A stretch of 64,000 nucleotides of DNA, taken from NCBI GenBank assembly GCA_001657395.1, contig LYSY01000003.1, positions 1-64,000 on the forward strand, given 5' to 3'. Shown here piece after piece: positions 1-7,064 of this stretch (positions are counted from its first letter, which is position 1; every line of letters starts with the position of its first letter). The translations under genes and the position numbers were made by a program. A model generated the notes under the pieces. That model was not told the DNA's origin, did no database searches, and was given only the letters and a program-made list of their open reading frames with translations. Source of the DNA: Rhodospirillales bacterium BBD 1991-14. GTDB lineage: Bacteria; Pseudomonadota; Alphaproteobacteria; Kiloniellales; Kiloniellaceae.

Positions 1-2195
1 AGGCCATGACCTACGACAGCCTGGGCCGGCCCAGCACCGCCAGCGTCACCATCGACGGCACCGCCTACGACACCACCACCCTCTACGACACGGCCGGCCG
101 CGCCGACACCCTGGTCTACCCGACGGGCTTCACGGTGCGCTCCTCCTTCACGTCGCGCGGCCACCTCTCCCAGGTCACCGACGATCTGGGCAGCACCGTC
201 TACTGGCAGGCCGACACGGTGAATGCCGAGGGCCAGGTCACCGCCGACACCCTGGGCAACGGCGTCACCACCACGAGGACCTACGACCCCGCCACCAGCC
301 GCATCGATTCCATCCTCACCACCAAGGCCGCCGTCACCATTCAGGACCTGGGCTTCGACTTCGACACCCTGGGCAACCTCACCGAGCGCCGCGACCTGCG
401 CCAGGACCGCGCCGAGGCCTTCACCTACGACGGCCTCAACCGCCTGAAGTCCACCACCCTGACCGACACCGCCACCCTGCAGACCCTGGGCACCCCGGTC
501 ACCTATACCTACGACGGCCTGGGCAACATCACCAACAAGTCCGACGTCGGCGCCTACACCTACGGCACCGGCCTGCCCGGCCAGCCGGGGCCCCACGCCG
601 TCGTCACCGCAGGGGGCAACAGCTACACCTACGACGCCAACGGCTCCATGGAGACGGGCGCCGGCAAGACCACCACCTGGACGCCCTTCAACAAGCCGAA
701 GCTCATCGTCGCCTCGCCCAATGACGAAACCTTCTTCGTCTACGGGCCTGATCGCGCGCGCTTCAAGCAGAACATCAAGAAGGGCGGCCTGATCACCAAT
801 GTGATCTACGTCGGGTCCCACTTCGAGAAAAAGACCCGCGTCGGCGAGGACGACGAGCTGGTGCACTACATCCGCGCCGGCGCCACCGTGGCCATCTACA
901 CCGAGTACCACGACGCCCTCGACACGGTGACGTCGAGCAAGACCCGCTACCTGCACCGCGACCACCTGGGCTCGGTGGAGGCCATCACCGACGAGGCGGG
1001 GGCAGCGAGCGAATACCTCTCCTACGACCCCCACGGCAAGCGCCGCCTGACCGACTGGCAGGCCGGCACCCCCGTGGCCGCCGCCGAGACCCCCCGGGGC
1101 TTCACCGGCCACGAACACCTCGACGCCGTCGGCCTCATCCACATGAACGGAAGGGTCTACGACCCGACCCTCGGGCGGTTCCTCTCAGCGGACCCGTTCG
1201 TCACCTACCCGGAGACCACGCAGGGCTTCAACCGCTACAGCTACACCGACAACAACCCTCTCAGCTACACCGATCCGAGTGGCTTCGGGTGGCGCGACGG
1301 TCGCGAGATTGAGCACGGCACCAACAGCCGACGGGGCGGCTATGGTTCAGGGATTGCCGACGAACCCGGCGAGTACACAGAAGATCACTACAACCGAGCC
1401 TTCGACAAATACGGTCTTAAGTACAACCACATCGACACCAGTTGGGTTGATCCAGTAACGGCAGCGCAGAATGCAGTTAAGACTGCTCTTAATCGAAACC
1501 TCGGTCTCATTTCAGGTTCAGATGGATCAACGTCCTTAGTAGGGCAAGACTACTTCACGCCGATAAGCACAAATGGAGGATATGGATGGGCATACCTAAC
1601 TCCATGGGAACGGTTCAAACTCGCCCTCAGTGGAATCAGCGAGGAAACACATCCAGATTTTCCTATTGAGGCTTACCAACAGGCCGCACGCGGTTTCACA
1701 AAGCTCACTGAGCATGGCTTACAAATTCAGCTGGATGCGACAACATCGGTGACGCCTCTGAGAGGAATCAGGCAGCTCGGCAAAGCAATACAACCGGTGG
1801 ATAGCAGATACGGCTTCCCTGTTGAGAACCTCTGGCGCGTAATGAAGCCAAAGCATGCCGCACGACTTCAAAACACAGGTTTGGTTCCCGCGACAGGCGA
1901 AACCTTTACAGCCCAAAACCCCGCAGCAACGACACACTTCAGAGGTACTCTGGTTCGACTGGACCTCAAACCTGGTACAATTGCTAAACTTGAGCAGATT
2001 GGTGTCAGGAGTTCTGGCTCAATTGTCGAGAGCGCTTATCCTGGCATGGATCACGTTAGCAACGTGACAGATTGGACAGAAAACAATGCCTTCTTCAAGG
2101 AAGAGAACCAATTCGTAAACATTGGCTTGGGCAAAGGACAAGCGTTGGATATTGTAAATGAAAATCTAGTCGGGTTTGAAGAACTGCCGAGATGA
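1..2195 (+). CDS. RHS/YD-repeat polymorphic toxin, C-terminal part (5' end outside window)
   Basis: This is the C-terminal part of an RHS-family protein; the frame is open at the left edge, so the real start lies outside. The first ~420 visible residues are YD repeats (for example YDGLGNITNKS) ending in the RHS core: YLHRDHLGSVEAITD, then YDPTLGRFLSADPF near visible residue 385 and the boundary motif NPLSYTDPSG near 420. Family knowledge says the core forms a shell that encloses and autocleaves a variable C-terminal toxin. The ~300-residue tip after the motif is clearly A+T-richer than the core, as expected for an exchangeable toxin. Its last ~120 residues begin LWRVMKPKHAARLQNTG, which loosely resembles ADP-ribosyltransferase-like RHS tips; I cannot assign the activity. 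The next gene overlaps by ATGA and is the candidate immunity gene. Confidence 0.9.
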   Translation, partial: AMTYDSLGRPSTASVTIDGTAYDTTTLYDTAGRADTLVYPTGFTVRSSFTSRGHLSQVTDDLGSTVYWQADTVNAEGQVTADTLGNGVTTTRTYDPATSRIDSILTTKAAVTIQDLGFDFDTLGNLTERRDLRQDRAEAFTYDGLNRLKSTTLTDTATLQTLGTPVTYTYDGLGNITNKSDVGAYTYGTGLPGQPGPHAVVTAGGNSYTYDANGSMETGAGKTTTWTPFNKPKLIVASPNDETFFVYGPDRARFKQNIKKGGLITNVIYVGSHFEKKTRVGEDDELVHYIRAGATVAIYTEYHDALDTVTSSKTRYLHRDHLGSVEAITDEAGAASEYLSYDPHGKRRLTDWQAGTPVAAAETPRGFTGHEHLDAVGLIHMNGRVYDPTLGRFLSADPFVTYPETTQGFNRYSYTDNNPLSYTDPSGFGWRDGREIEHGTNSRRGGYGSGIADEPGEYTEDHYNRAFDKYGLKYNHIDTSWVDPVTAAQNAVKTALNRNLGLISGSDGSTSLVGQDYFTPISTNGGYGWAYLTPWERFKLALSGISEETHPDFPIEAYQQAARGFTKLTEHGLQIQLDATTSVTPLRGIRQLGKAIQPVDSRYGFPVENLWRVMKPKHAARLQNTGLVPATGETFTAQNPAATTHFRGTLVRLDLKPGTIAKLEQIGVRSSGSIVESAYPGMDHVSNVTDWTENNAFFKEENQFVNIGLGKGQALDIVNENLVGFEELPR

Positions 2196-2707
2196 ATACA
2201 CAGCATCGACAAGCGGTCATTGACTACATGCTAAAGAAGATATCACTTAGAAGACTTCTTGAGCTGTATCCTGTTGACCCTAGAACAGACAGAAATCATG
2301 TTCATGATCTATTGGCAGATGCGATCGCATGTAAGGACCCTGACAAGTTGGGAACAGCCAAACTATTGGGGTTTGAGTTTGGGTTCACACGGAACTGTGT
2401 TCCACTCTTAAATGAGCTTCTGCTGTGTGGATGGCACAAGTATCATGAGGATGTTGCTTCTGCCCTTCAGATCCTAAAGGACCCAAGTAGCATCGATGCG
2501 CTATTCAAAGCGGCACTAACAGATTGGGATTACCTCAACTATGATAGAGCCTTTGCCCTTGCTAGAAAGTGCTGTTGGGCGCTTGGCGACATCAATACTG
2601 ACGAAGCAGATCAAAAGCTACAAATACTGTCTAAATCAGATAATGCTACCAAGGCTGCAGCAGCACGAGAACAGCTGGAACGAGATGATCGTCTAACAAG
2701 AGATTAA
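2192..2707 (+). CDS. candidate immunity protein, HEAT-repeat-like
   Basis: This 171-residue soluble, mostly helical protein starts in an ATGA overlap with the stop of the RHS toxin, so the two are translationally coupled. Pairs of helices with Leu/Ala spacing (LLNELLLCGWHKYHEDVAS, then ILKDPSSIDALFKAAL) and the WALGDI segment resemble HEAT-like repeats, a fold used by several known immunity families. It has no signal peptide or membrane segment, which fits a cytoplasmic neutraliser of the toxin tip. Base composition is as A+T-rich as the tip and unlike the G+C-rich RHS core, so toxin and immunity probably moved together. The immunity role is inferred from position and composition only. Confidence 0.65.
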   Translation: MNTQHRQAVIDYMLKKISLRRLLELYPVDPRTDRNHVHDLLADAIACKDPDKLGTAKLLGFEFGFTRNCVPLLNELLLCGWHKYHEDVASALQILKDPSSIDALFKAALTDWDYLNYDRAFALARKCCWALGDINTDEADQKLQILSKSDNATKAAAAREQLERDDRLTRD

Positions 2708-2835
2708 ACCTTCCTATTGACAGAGACATCCAAAATTAGTGATGGACCATTATGCATTTTAAGAAACGTACCGCTGATCCAAGTTCTACATCGCTCCCAT
2801 AGATATGAAGAGCCTTCGAACATCAGAACACACTC

Positions 2836-3768
2836 ATGCGCATCAAGATCGAAGCGATGCATAGATCCACCATGAGCAGACCGAACTCGGAGCTTCCATC
2901 TACTGTGTTCCTAGAAGCCGAAAGATCAAGCACCTTGAGTAAAACTATTCACCACTTAAGCCTCTTTGGCCGAGTTTGTGCGATCCTTTGCATAGTCACC
3001 ATAACCGCCATTGACGCGGAGTTCACATTTGCAAAGCCCAAACTAGAAAACCAACGGCCCATTGTCGGTGAGACAACAATTGGTGGTGCGCCAGTAAAAG
3101 GCGCGAGGCAGGTTGATGTCTCTCAAATCACAATCGGAGAAGGCACCGCAGCAGGGCACCTCGTAGTTACCACAGAGGCAAACATCAATGCTTCTATGAA
3201 CCCTGGTGTTTTGATGCTTAGCCACAAGAGTATCAATAGCAACGTAGAACTTTACAATGTTCCTGATCTGGCCGACACAGCAAGAGCTATCAAAGCTGGC
3301 TTGGATCAAATGGAAGGGTCCGTGATAGAAGCGCAGATTAACCGACGCACCGGCGAAAAAAAGCTTCGGGTAACGGTAGGAGACAAGACGAGGAACTTCA
3401 CGCTGACCAAGACCGACTATTCGACACCGATTAGCCAAATCTACTTTGGGGGACAGCACGTTTGGCAGGGGAAGGAGATGATGCGTCTTGGTCTATCAAC
3501 AATCACATATGGCATAGACCATACTGCCACTGACGGGGTGCTAGTTGCACGAGCGAGTGGCTACGCCATATACAATGATCGCACCGTAATTGTCTTGAAC
3601 CTGACTGGTGATGCATCTGTTGATCAAGAAACGCTAGAGGTAGGAGGCCAGTACCTTGTCGATATTGAGACAGGCTTGGCTTTATATGGTGAAATCAGGC
3701 TACAGGGCTCGACGAAGGACGGGCGAACTGCCCGTGCTAAGCTCTCTCAAATGATTGTCATGGACTAA
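2836..3768 (+). CDS. hypothetical secreted protein
   Basis: I do not recognise this 310-residue protein. A hydrophobic segment at about residues 43-66 (FGRVCAILCIVTITAIDAEF) followed by TFAKP looks like a signal peptide with a long N-region, so the true start may be one of the Met codons after residue 1 (MHRS or MSRP). The mature part is soluble and beta-rich with no cysteines, with stretches such as GYAIYNDRTVIVLNLTGD and a repeated VGGQYLVDIETGLALYGEI pattern. Composition is A+T-rich like the adjacent toxin tip and immunity gene, so it probably arrived with that cargo. It is 128 bases past the immunity gene on the same strand. A role as an accessory or orphan module of the RHS locus is possible but unsupported. 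Confidence 0.6.
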   Translation: MRIKIEAMHRSTMSRPNSELPSTVFLEAERSSTLSKTIHHLSLFGRVCAILCIVTITAIDAEFTFAKPKLENQRPIVGETTIGGAPVKGARQVDVSQITIGEGTAAGHLVVTTEANINASMNPGVLMLSHKSINSNVELYNVPDLADTARAIKAGLDQMEGSVIEAQINRRTGEKKLRVTVGDKTRNFTLTKTDYSTPISQIYFGGQHVWQGKEMMRLGLSTITYGIDHTATDGVLVARASGYAIYNDRTVIVLNLTGDASVDQETLEVGGQYLVDIETGLALYGEIRLQGSTKDGRTARAKLSQMIVMD

Positions 3769-4052
3769 GAGCCGCTTGGCTAAGAAATCATATAAAGAAC
3801 TCACAGACAGAAGATTTCCCGGGCCTACCTCATACACTTTCCTGCGGTTCTCGATCCCTCCTGCTCGATGCTCCAACAGCTCTGCAGTGATTTGCCCTCA
3901 ATGTGAGCAAGTCTCCTTAAGGCTTCTCACTGGCATACTGACTCTGCGGACCCCGGACGACCGCGTGTCAGCGGTGCCTTGGACATCTGTCGGCCACAGA
4001 GGGAAAGCCGAAGCTCACCAAGGGCTGGAGAGAGTTCTTTGGGCTAACACCT

Positions 4053-4556
4053 CTAATCCCGCAGCCTGACGCCCGGCCCGGCAGAGCCATCTGCTTCGAT
4101 GAACACGACGCCGGATCCTTCCAGCGTTTCGCGGAGCGCTTTCAGGTTTGCGGGGCTTGGAGCGCGCGCGCCGCGTTCGAACTCGGCGACCGTCGAGCGC
4201 GCAACGCCCGCGGCTTCGGCAAGGTCTTCCTGCGACAGGTTCAAAAGGTATCGCGCGGCACGACACAAGTCTGAAGAGATCGTTGCATTGTCGGAACCGT
4301 GTCCGTCCGGCACAGCGGAAAGCCTTGCGCCGACCCCGCCGCCCTTTGCCGGTACGAGGATGACGCCCAAAGCTTCCAGTGAAGTGCGGACCGCTTGAAG
4401 ATTGTTGTGGCTTAGAACCCTTTCGCCCCGCTCGAACTCCGAGAGTGTTGCCGGCGCGATGTGGGACGCTTCCGCGACTGTGGCTTGGGAAAGATTCAGC
4501 AGGCCTCGGGCCGCCCGGCACTGAGCAGCAGACAAGGACAATTCAATGTTTTTCAT
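4053..4556 (-). CDS. tandem-HTH transcriptional regulator (two XRE domains)
   Basis: This 167-residue protein has two Cro/C1-type helix-turn-helix domains in one chain. The first is at about residues 13-66 (LLNLSQATVAEASHIAPATLS, EFERGERV) and the second at about 98-150 (LLNLSQEDLAEAAGVARSTV, AEFERGARAPS). The copies are clearly homologous, so the gene arose by internal duplication and one chain could act as a pseudo-dimer. The start is fixed by AAGGA seven bases upstream of the ATG. A 37-base near-perfect palindrome covers the ribosome site and first codons, suggesting autoregulation. Neighbours are an unknown gene transcribed divergently to the right and the orphan secreted gene to the left. 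Targets are unknown. Confidence 0.85.
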   Translation of the reverse strand: MKNIELSLSAAQCRAARGLLNLSQATVAEASHIAPATLSEFERGERVLSHNNLQAVRTSLEALGVILVPAKGGGVGARLSAVPDGHGSDNATISSDLCRAARYLLNLSQEDLAEAAGVARSTVAEFERGARAPSPANLKALRETLEGSGVVFIEADGSAGPGVRLRD

Positions 4557-4569
4557 TCAATTGTCCTTG
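4533..4569 (-). promoter_or_regulatory. 37-bp palindrome over the regulator's RBS and start codon
   Basis: Arms 4533-4548 and 4554-4569 are reverse complements at 15 of 16 positions around a five-base T loop (A loop in the mRNA). Read on the minus strand, the left arm contains the AAGGA ribosome site and ends on the ATG, and the right arm is codons 3 to 7. It could be the operator of the tandem-HTH protein itself, or an mRNA hairpin that hides the ribosome site. Confidence 0.6.
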
Positions 4570-4718
4570 CTTCGAACGCAGGCATCCGATACTCTGTCTC
4601 ACATCTCATAGCGGGCTGAATGGGCATTTCTTGTGCCCGTCAGCAAGCAAGCGGCGCGAAACGGTGTTCGTACCACCCTTCCGCGCCTGACCACAACCTG
4701 ACTGTAAGGAGTCCGGTC

Positions 4719-5222
4719 ATGGCTGAGCATAGCCTTAGCACAGGGCCTTCGCGCCGCACCATGCCGGCTGAAGGCAAGACTGCGGGATGCGCTCCGCCCG
4801 CGGGCTCCCCCGAAGGGTCTTCCGGGGCCGACCCCGTTCCCGCCGCGCTCCCCCCGGACGCAGCGTCCCACGCGGCAGCCGTTGCGGCCAACGAGCGCCG
4901 CATCGCCGGGCTGGCCGCGCGCTATACCGGGGCGCTCGACGCCCTGGCCGCCTGGGTCATCGCGGTCGAGGAGCGCGCGGGGCCCGGTGCCTACCTGCGC
5001 CCGCACTACATCCACCGCTACCGCGCCCTGCTGGCCCGCGACGCCGCCTGCGCCCGGGCGCTGGCGCGGGCCCGGCCCCTCAGCCTGCGCGGCGTCGTGC
5101 TGAAGCTGCGCCCCGCCTTCTTCTGCGCTACCCTGCGGGAGGCCGAGGCCGACTACCACAGCCTCCTGCTCCGCGCCGCCCTGCGCGACCTGGAACGCCT
5201 CGCCCGCCTGCCCGCGCCCTGA
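4719..5222 (+). CDS. hypothetical protein, Ala/Arg-rich
   Basis: This is a 167-residue protein of unknown function. I chose the ATG at 4719 because TAAGGAG lies about seven bases upstream, although the frame stays open to an earlier ATG at 4620. Residues 1-60 are low-complexity and Pro/Ser/Gly-rich. The C-terminal ~105 residues look helical and amphipathic (NERRIAGLAARYTGALDALA, then YIHRYRALLARDAACARAL). There is no signal peptide, cysteine cluster or recognisable motif. It is transcribed divergently from the tandem-HTH gene. A palindromic repeat pair follows its stop. The high Ala/Arg content means it could be an over-called frame, but the good ribosome site argues for a real gene. Confidence 0.5.
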   Translation: MAEHSLSTGPSRRTMPAEGKTAGCAPPAGSPEGSSGADPVPAALPPDAASHAAAVAANERRIAGLAARYTGALDALAAWVIAVEERAGPGAYLRPHYIHRYRALLARDAACARALARARPLSLRGVVLKLRPAFFCATLREAEADYHSLLLRAALRDLERLARLPAP

Positions 5223-5236
5223 AGTCCCGGCGGCGC

Positions 5237-5325
5237 CATGGTTCGAGACGCGTCCTGACGGATGCCCCTCACCATGAGGTCATAGCACCGCCCTCACCCT
5301 GAGAGCGGGCGTCCCGAAGGGTGGG
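5237..5325. repeat. inverted pair of interspersed palindromic repeats
   Basis: A forward copy (5237-5279, CATGGTTCGAGACG...CTCACCATGAGG) is followed by a reverse copy (about 5290-5325, CCCTCACCCTGAG...GTCCCGAAGGGTGG). They belong to the same family as the copies at 6032, 7263 and 16,813. The pair sits just after the stop of the 167-residue gene and could act as a transcription or mRNA boundary. Confidence 0.7.
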
Positions 5326-5374
5326 GCCGCTGACGCCAGCGGCGGCGGTCGACGCTTGGTGAGGTCCACCGGGT

Positions 5375-5411
5375 TTGAAACTCACCAAAGAATGAATTAT
5401 ACTACCTAGTA
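5375..5411 (+). promoter_or_regulatory. sigma-70-type promoter and putative operator of the ParDE pair
   Basis: TTGAAA (5375-5380) and TATACT (5398-5403) are separated by exactly 17 bases, close to the sigma-70 consensus. The short palindrome TACTACCTAGTA (5400-5411) overlaps the -10 box, where the antitoxin of such pairs commonly binds to autorepress. A GGAG ribosome site follows at 5430, eight bases before the antitoxin ATG. Confidence 0.55.
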
Positions 5412-5441
5412 AGAATATCGGCTTCTTTTGGAGTAGCTTCC

Positions 5442-5711
5442 ATGGCTATCGTCAAAAAGAGCATCTCGGTCACGGACCAGCAGAACGACTGGATAAAGGC
5501 CCAGATCGAAGCAGGGCACTACGGCAACGAGAGCGAGGTGGTGCGCGCGCTGATCCGCGAGCGCCAGATGCGCGAACAGGACACGCCCGCCACGGTCGAG
5601 GCCATCCGCGCCAAGCTTCTGGAAGCGGAGGACAGCGGCTTCACGAAACAGTCCGCCGAGGAGATCCTGGCCGAGATCAAAGCCGAGTTGAGGAAAGAGG
5701 GTGAGGTATAG
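5442..5711 (+). CDS. ParD-family type II antitoxin
   Basis: This 89-residue protein has the layout of ParD antitoxins. The N-terminal ribbon-helix-helix DNA-binding segment is about residues 1-45 (KSISVTDQQNDWIKAQIEAG, then NESEVVRALIRER). An acidic, flexible C-terminal tail (EDSGFTKQSAEEILAEIKAE) is the part that normally wraps the toxin. It binds and neutralises the ParE product of the next gene and probably represses the shared promoter. The toxin gene starts at a GTG inside its last codons (11-base overlap), so the two are translationally coupled. The preceding ribosome site GGAG is well placed. Family assignment is confident; the exact ParD/RHH subgroup is not. Confidence 0.88.
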   Translation: MAIVKKSISVTDQQNDWIKAQIEAGHYGNESEVVRALIRERQMREQDTPATVEAIRAKLLEAEDSGFTKQSAEEILAEIKAELRKEGEV

Positions 5712-5988
5712 ACTCGCCCGGACGGCGAAGGCCGACCTTCGGCAGATCTACCGCTACGGGTTCCGGGAGTATGGCGAGAAGCAGGCGGACCGCTACTACG
5801 CGGACTTCTTCGCGCGGTTCGACCAGATCGCGGAAAGCCCCTTTCTCTATCCCGCCGTGGACCACATTCGGGAAGGCTACCGACGGGCCGTCTGCGGCGT
5901 GCACGCCATCTACTACCGCATCGAAAACGGCAGCGTGGAGATCATGCGGATCCTGGGGCGGCAGGATACGTCCGGGGCTCTTCGTTAA
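5701..5988 (+). CDS. ParE-family type II toxin (RelE/ParE fold)
   Basis: This 95-residue basic protein starts at GTG within the antitoxin gene. Motifs match the ParE family: RLARTAKADLRQIYRYGFRE in the N-terminal helices, ADRYYADFFARFDQIAESP in the middle, and the C-terminal strand segment GVHAIYYRIENGSVEIMRILGRQD. ParE toxins typically poison DNA gyrase; the RelE-fold relatives cleave mRNA, so the target here is inferred from family. Length is normal and there is no frameshift, so the toxin appears intact. The pair lies between a repeat-rich patch and the T2SS operon, consistent with an accessory region. Confidence 0.88.
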   Translation: MRYRLARTAKADLRQIYRYGFREYGEKQADRYYADFFARFDQIAESPFLYPAVDHIREGYRRAVCGVHAIYYRIENGSVEIMRILGRQDTSGALR

Positions 5989-6031
5989 GCACCGGCCGGA
6001 GCCAAGGGAGAAGGGTCCCGGCGGCCGCATG

Positions 6032-6074
6032 CATGGTTCGAGACGTGCCCTGGCGGACGCTCCTCACCATGAGG
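6032..6074. repeat. interspersed palindromic repeat, single copy
   Basis: This copy (GCATGGTTCGAGACG...GCTCCTCACCATGAGG) is most like the one at 5237, and both are preceded by GTCCCGGCGGC, so they share more than the palindrome. A short direct repeat CTGGTTCTTGC follows twice at about 6100-6130, immediately before the prepilin peptidase gene. Confidence 0.65.
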
Positions 6075-6126
6075 ATGAAGTGCGGTCAGTCGAAGCTGAC
6101 TGGTTCTTGCCGCAGTACGCTGGTTC

Positions 6127-7008
6127 TTGCGGCGAGACGCCGGGGCGCCTAAAGCTGTCGGGGTCTTCGGTACCAACAGGCACGCGCGTCCGGTTTCCGC
6201 TTTGGTCGTCTCCCTTCTCCCCCTCCTCCTCGCGCCCTTCGTCGGGTCGTTTCTCGGCACGCTGATTGCGCGGCTGCCCGAAGACAAGCCCGTGGTCTTC
6301 GACCGCTCGCGCTGCGAGGCCTGTGGGCATGTCCTCGGCGTGCGCGATTTGATTCCCGTGTTCTCCTGGCTGGTCCTGAAGGGGCGTTGCCGGCACTGCG
6401 GCGTGAAGCTCAGCACGTTCTATCCGCTGATCGAACTGGCGGCGCTGGGGGTCGCGGTCTGGGCGGTGCTCGCCGTGCCCCCGCCCCTGGTCTGGCCGAC
6501 AGCAGCGTTGGGCTGGGTGCTGCTGGCGCTGGCCGTCATCGATTACCGCCATTTCATCCTGCCGGACGTGCTGACCCTGCCGCTGATCCCGGCGGGGCTG
6601 GCGTTGGCCTGGTGGTTGGAGCCCGGCATTTTCGGCGGCGGGGTTCTCGGCAGTTCCCTTTTGCACCACGCACTTCTGCATCATGCTTTGGGCGCGGCCG
6701 CCGGCTTCCTCGGCTTCGCCGGGCTGGCCTGGGCCTACCGGGCCCTGCGCGGGCGCGAGGGGCTGGGGCTGGGGGACGCGAAGCTGCTGGCGGCGGCGGG
6801 GGCCTGGCTGTCGTGGACGGGCCTCGGCTCCGTCCTGCTCTGGGCCGCGCCTCTCGCCCTGGTGGTAGCGCTTGCCGCCGGAGTTATACAGGGTACACTA
6901 TCCGATAAGTTGGCCGGCCGGTCGGCCCTGCCCTTCGGCCCCTTCCTGGCGCTGGGCTTCTGGCTGACCTGGCTCTACGGGCCGGTCCGGCTCGGCGGAC
7001 TGGGATAA
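6127..7008 (+). CDS. gspO: prepilin peptidase / N-methyltransferase of the T2SS
   Basis: This inner-membrane enzyme cleaves the leader of pseudopilins G-K and methylates the new N-terminus. The cytoplasmic zinc module is visible as two CxxC pairs (C63/C66 in RCEACG and C88/C91 in RCRHCG). The two catalytic aspartates of the GxGD-type protease are D139 (VIDYRH) and D217 (GLGLGDAKL). Several hydrophobic helices run through the chain and end in PFGPFLALGFWLTWL. The start is uncertain: TTG at 6127 gives a 293-residue protein, but TTG at 6202, just before VVSLLPLLLAPFVGSFLG, would match the usual N-terminus better. It is the first gene of the operon and lies 56 bases before gspE. Confidence 0.9.
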   Translation: MRRDAGAPKAVGVFGTNRHARPVSALVVSLLPLLLAPFVGSFLGTLIARLPEDKPVVFDRSRCEACGHVLGVRDLIPVFSWLVLKGRCRHCGVKLSTFYPLIELAALGVAVWAVLAVPPPLVWPTAALGWVLLALAVIDYRHFILPDVLTLPLIPAGLALAWWLEPGIFGGGVLGSSLLHHALLHHALGAAAGFLGFAGLAWAYRALRGREGLGLGDAKLLAAAGAWLSWTGLGSVLLWAAPLALVVALAAGVIQGTLSDKLAGRSALPFGPFLALGFWLTWLYGPVRLGGLG

Positions 7009-7064
7009 ATCGCGCCTTTCCAGGATCTTAACGGGAAAGGCCGGGACGTGAGGGGGCCGATCCC

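Noticed and set aside
3755-4069. A 104-codon plus frame after the orphan secreted protein.
   Set aside because: It overlaps the regulator gene's 3' end, has no ribosome site and no domain.
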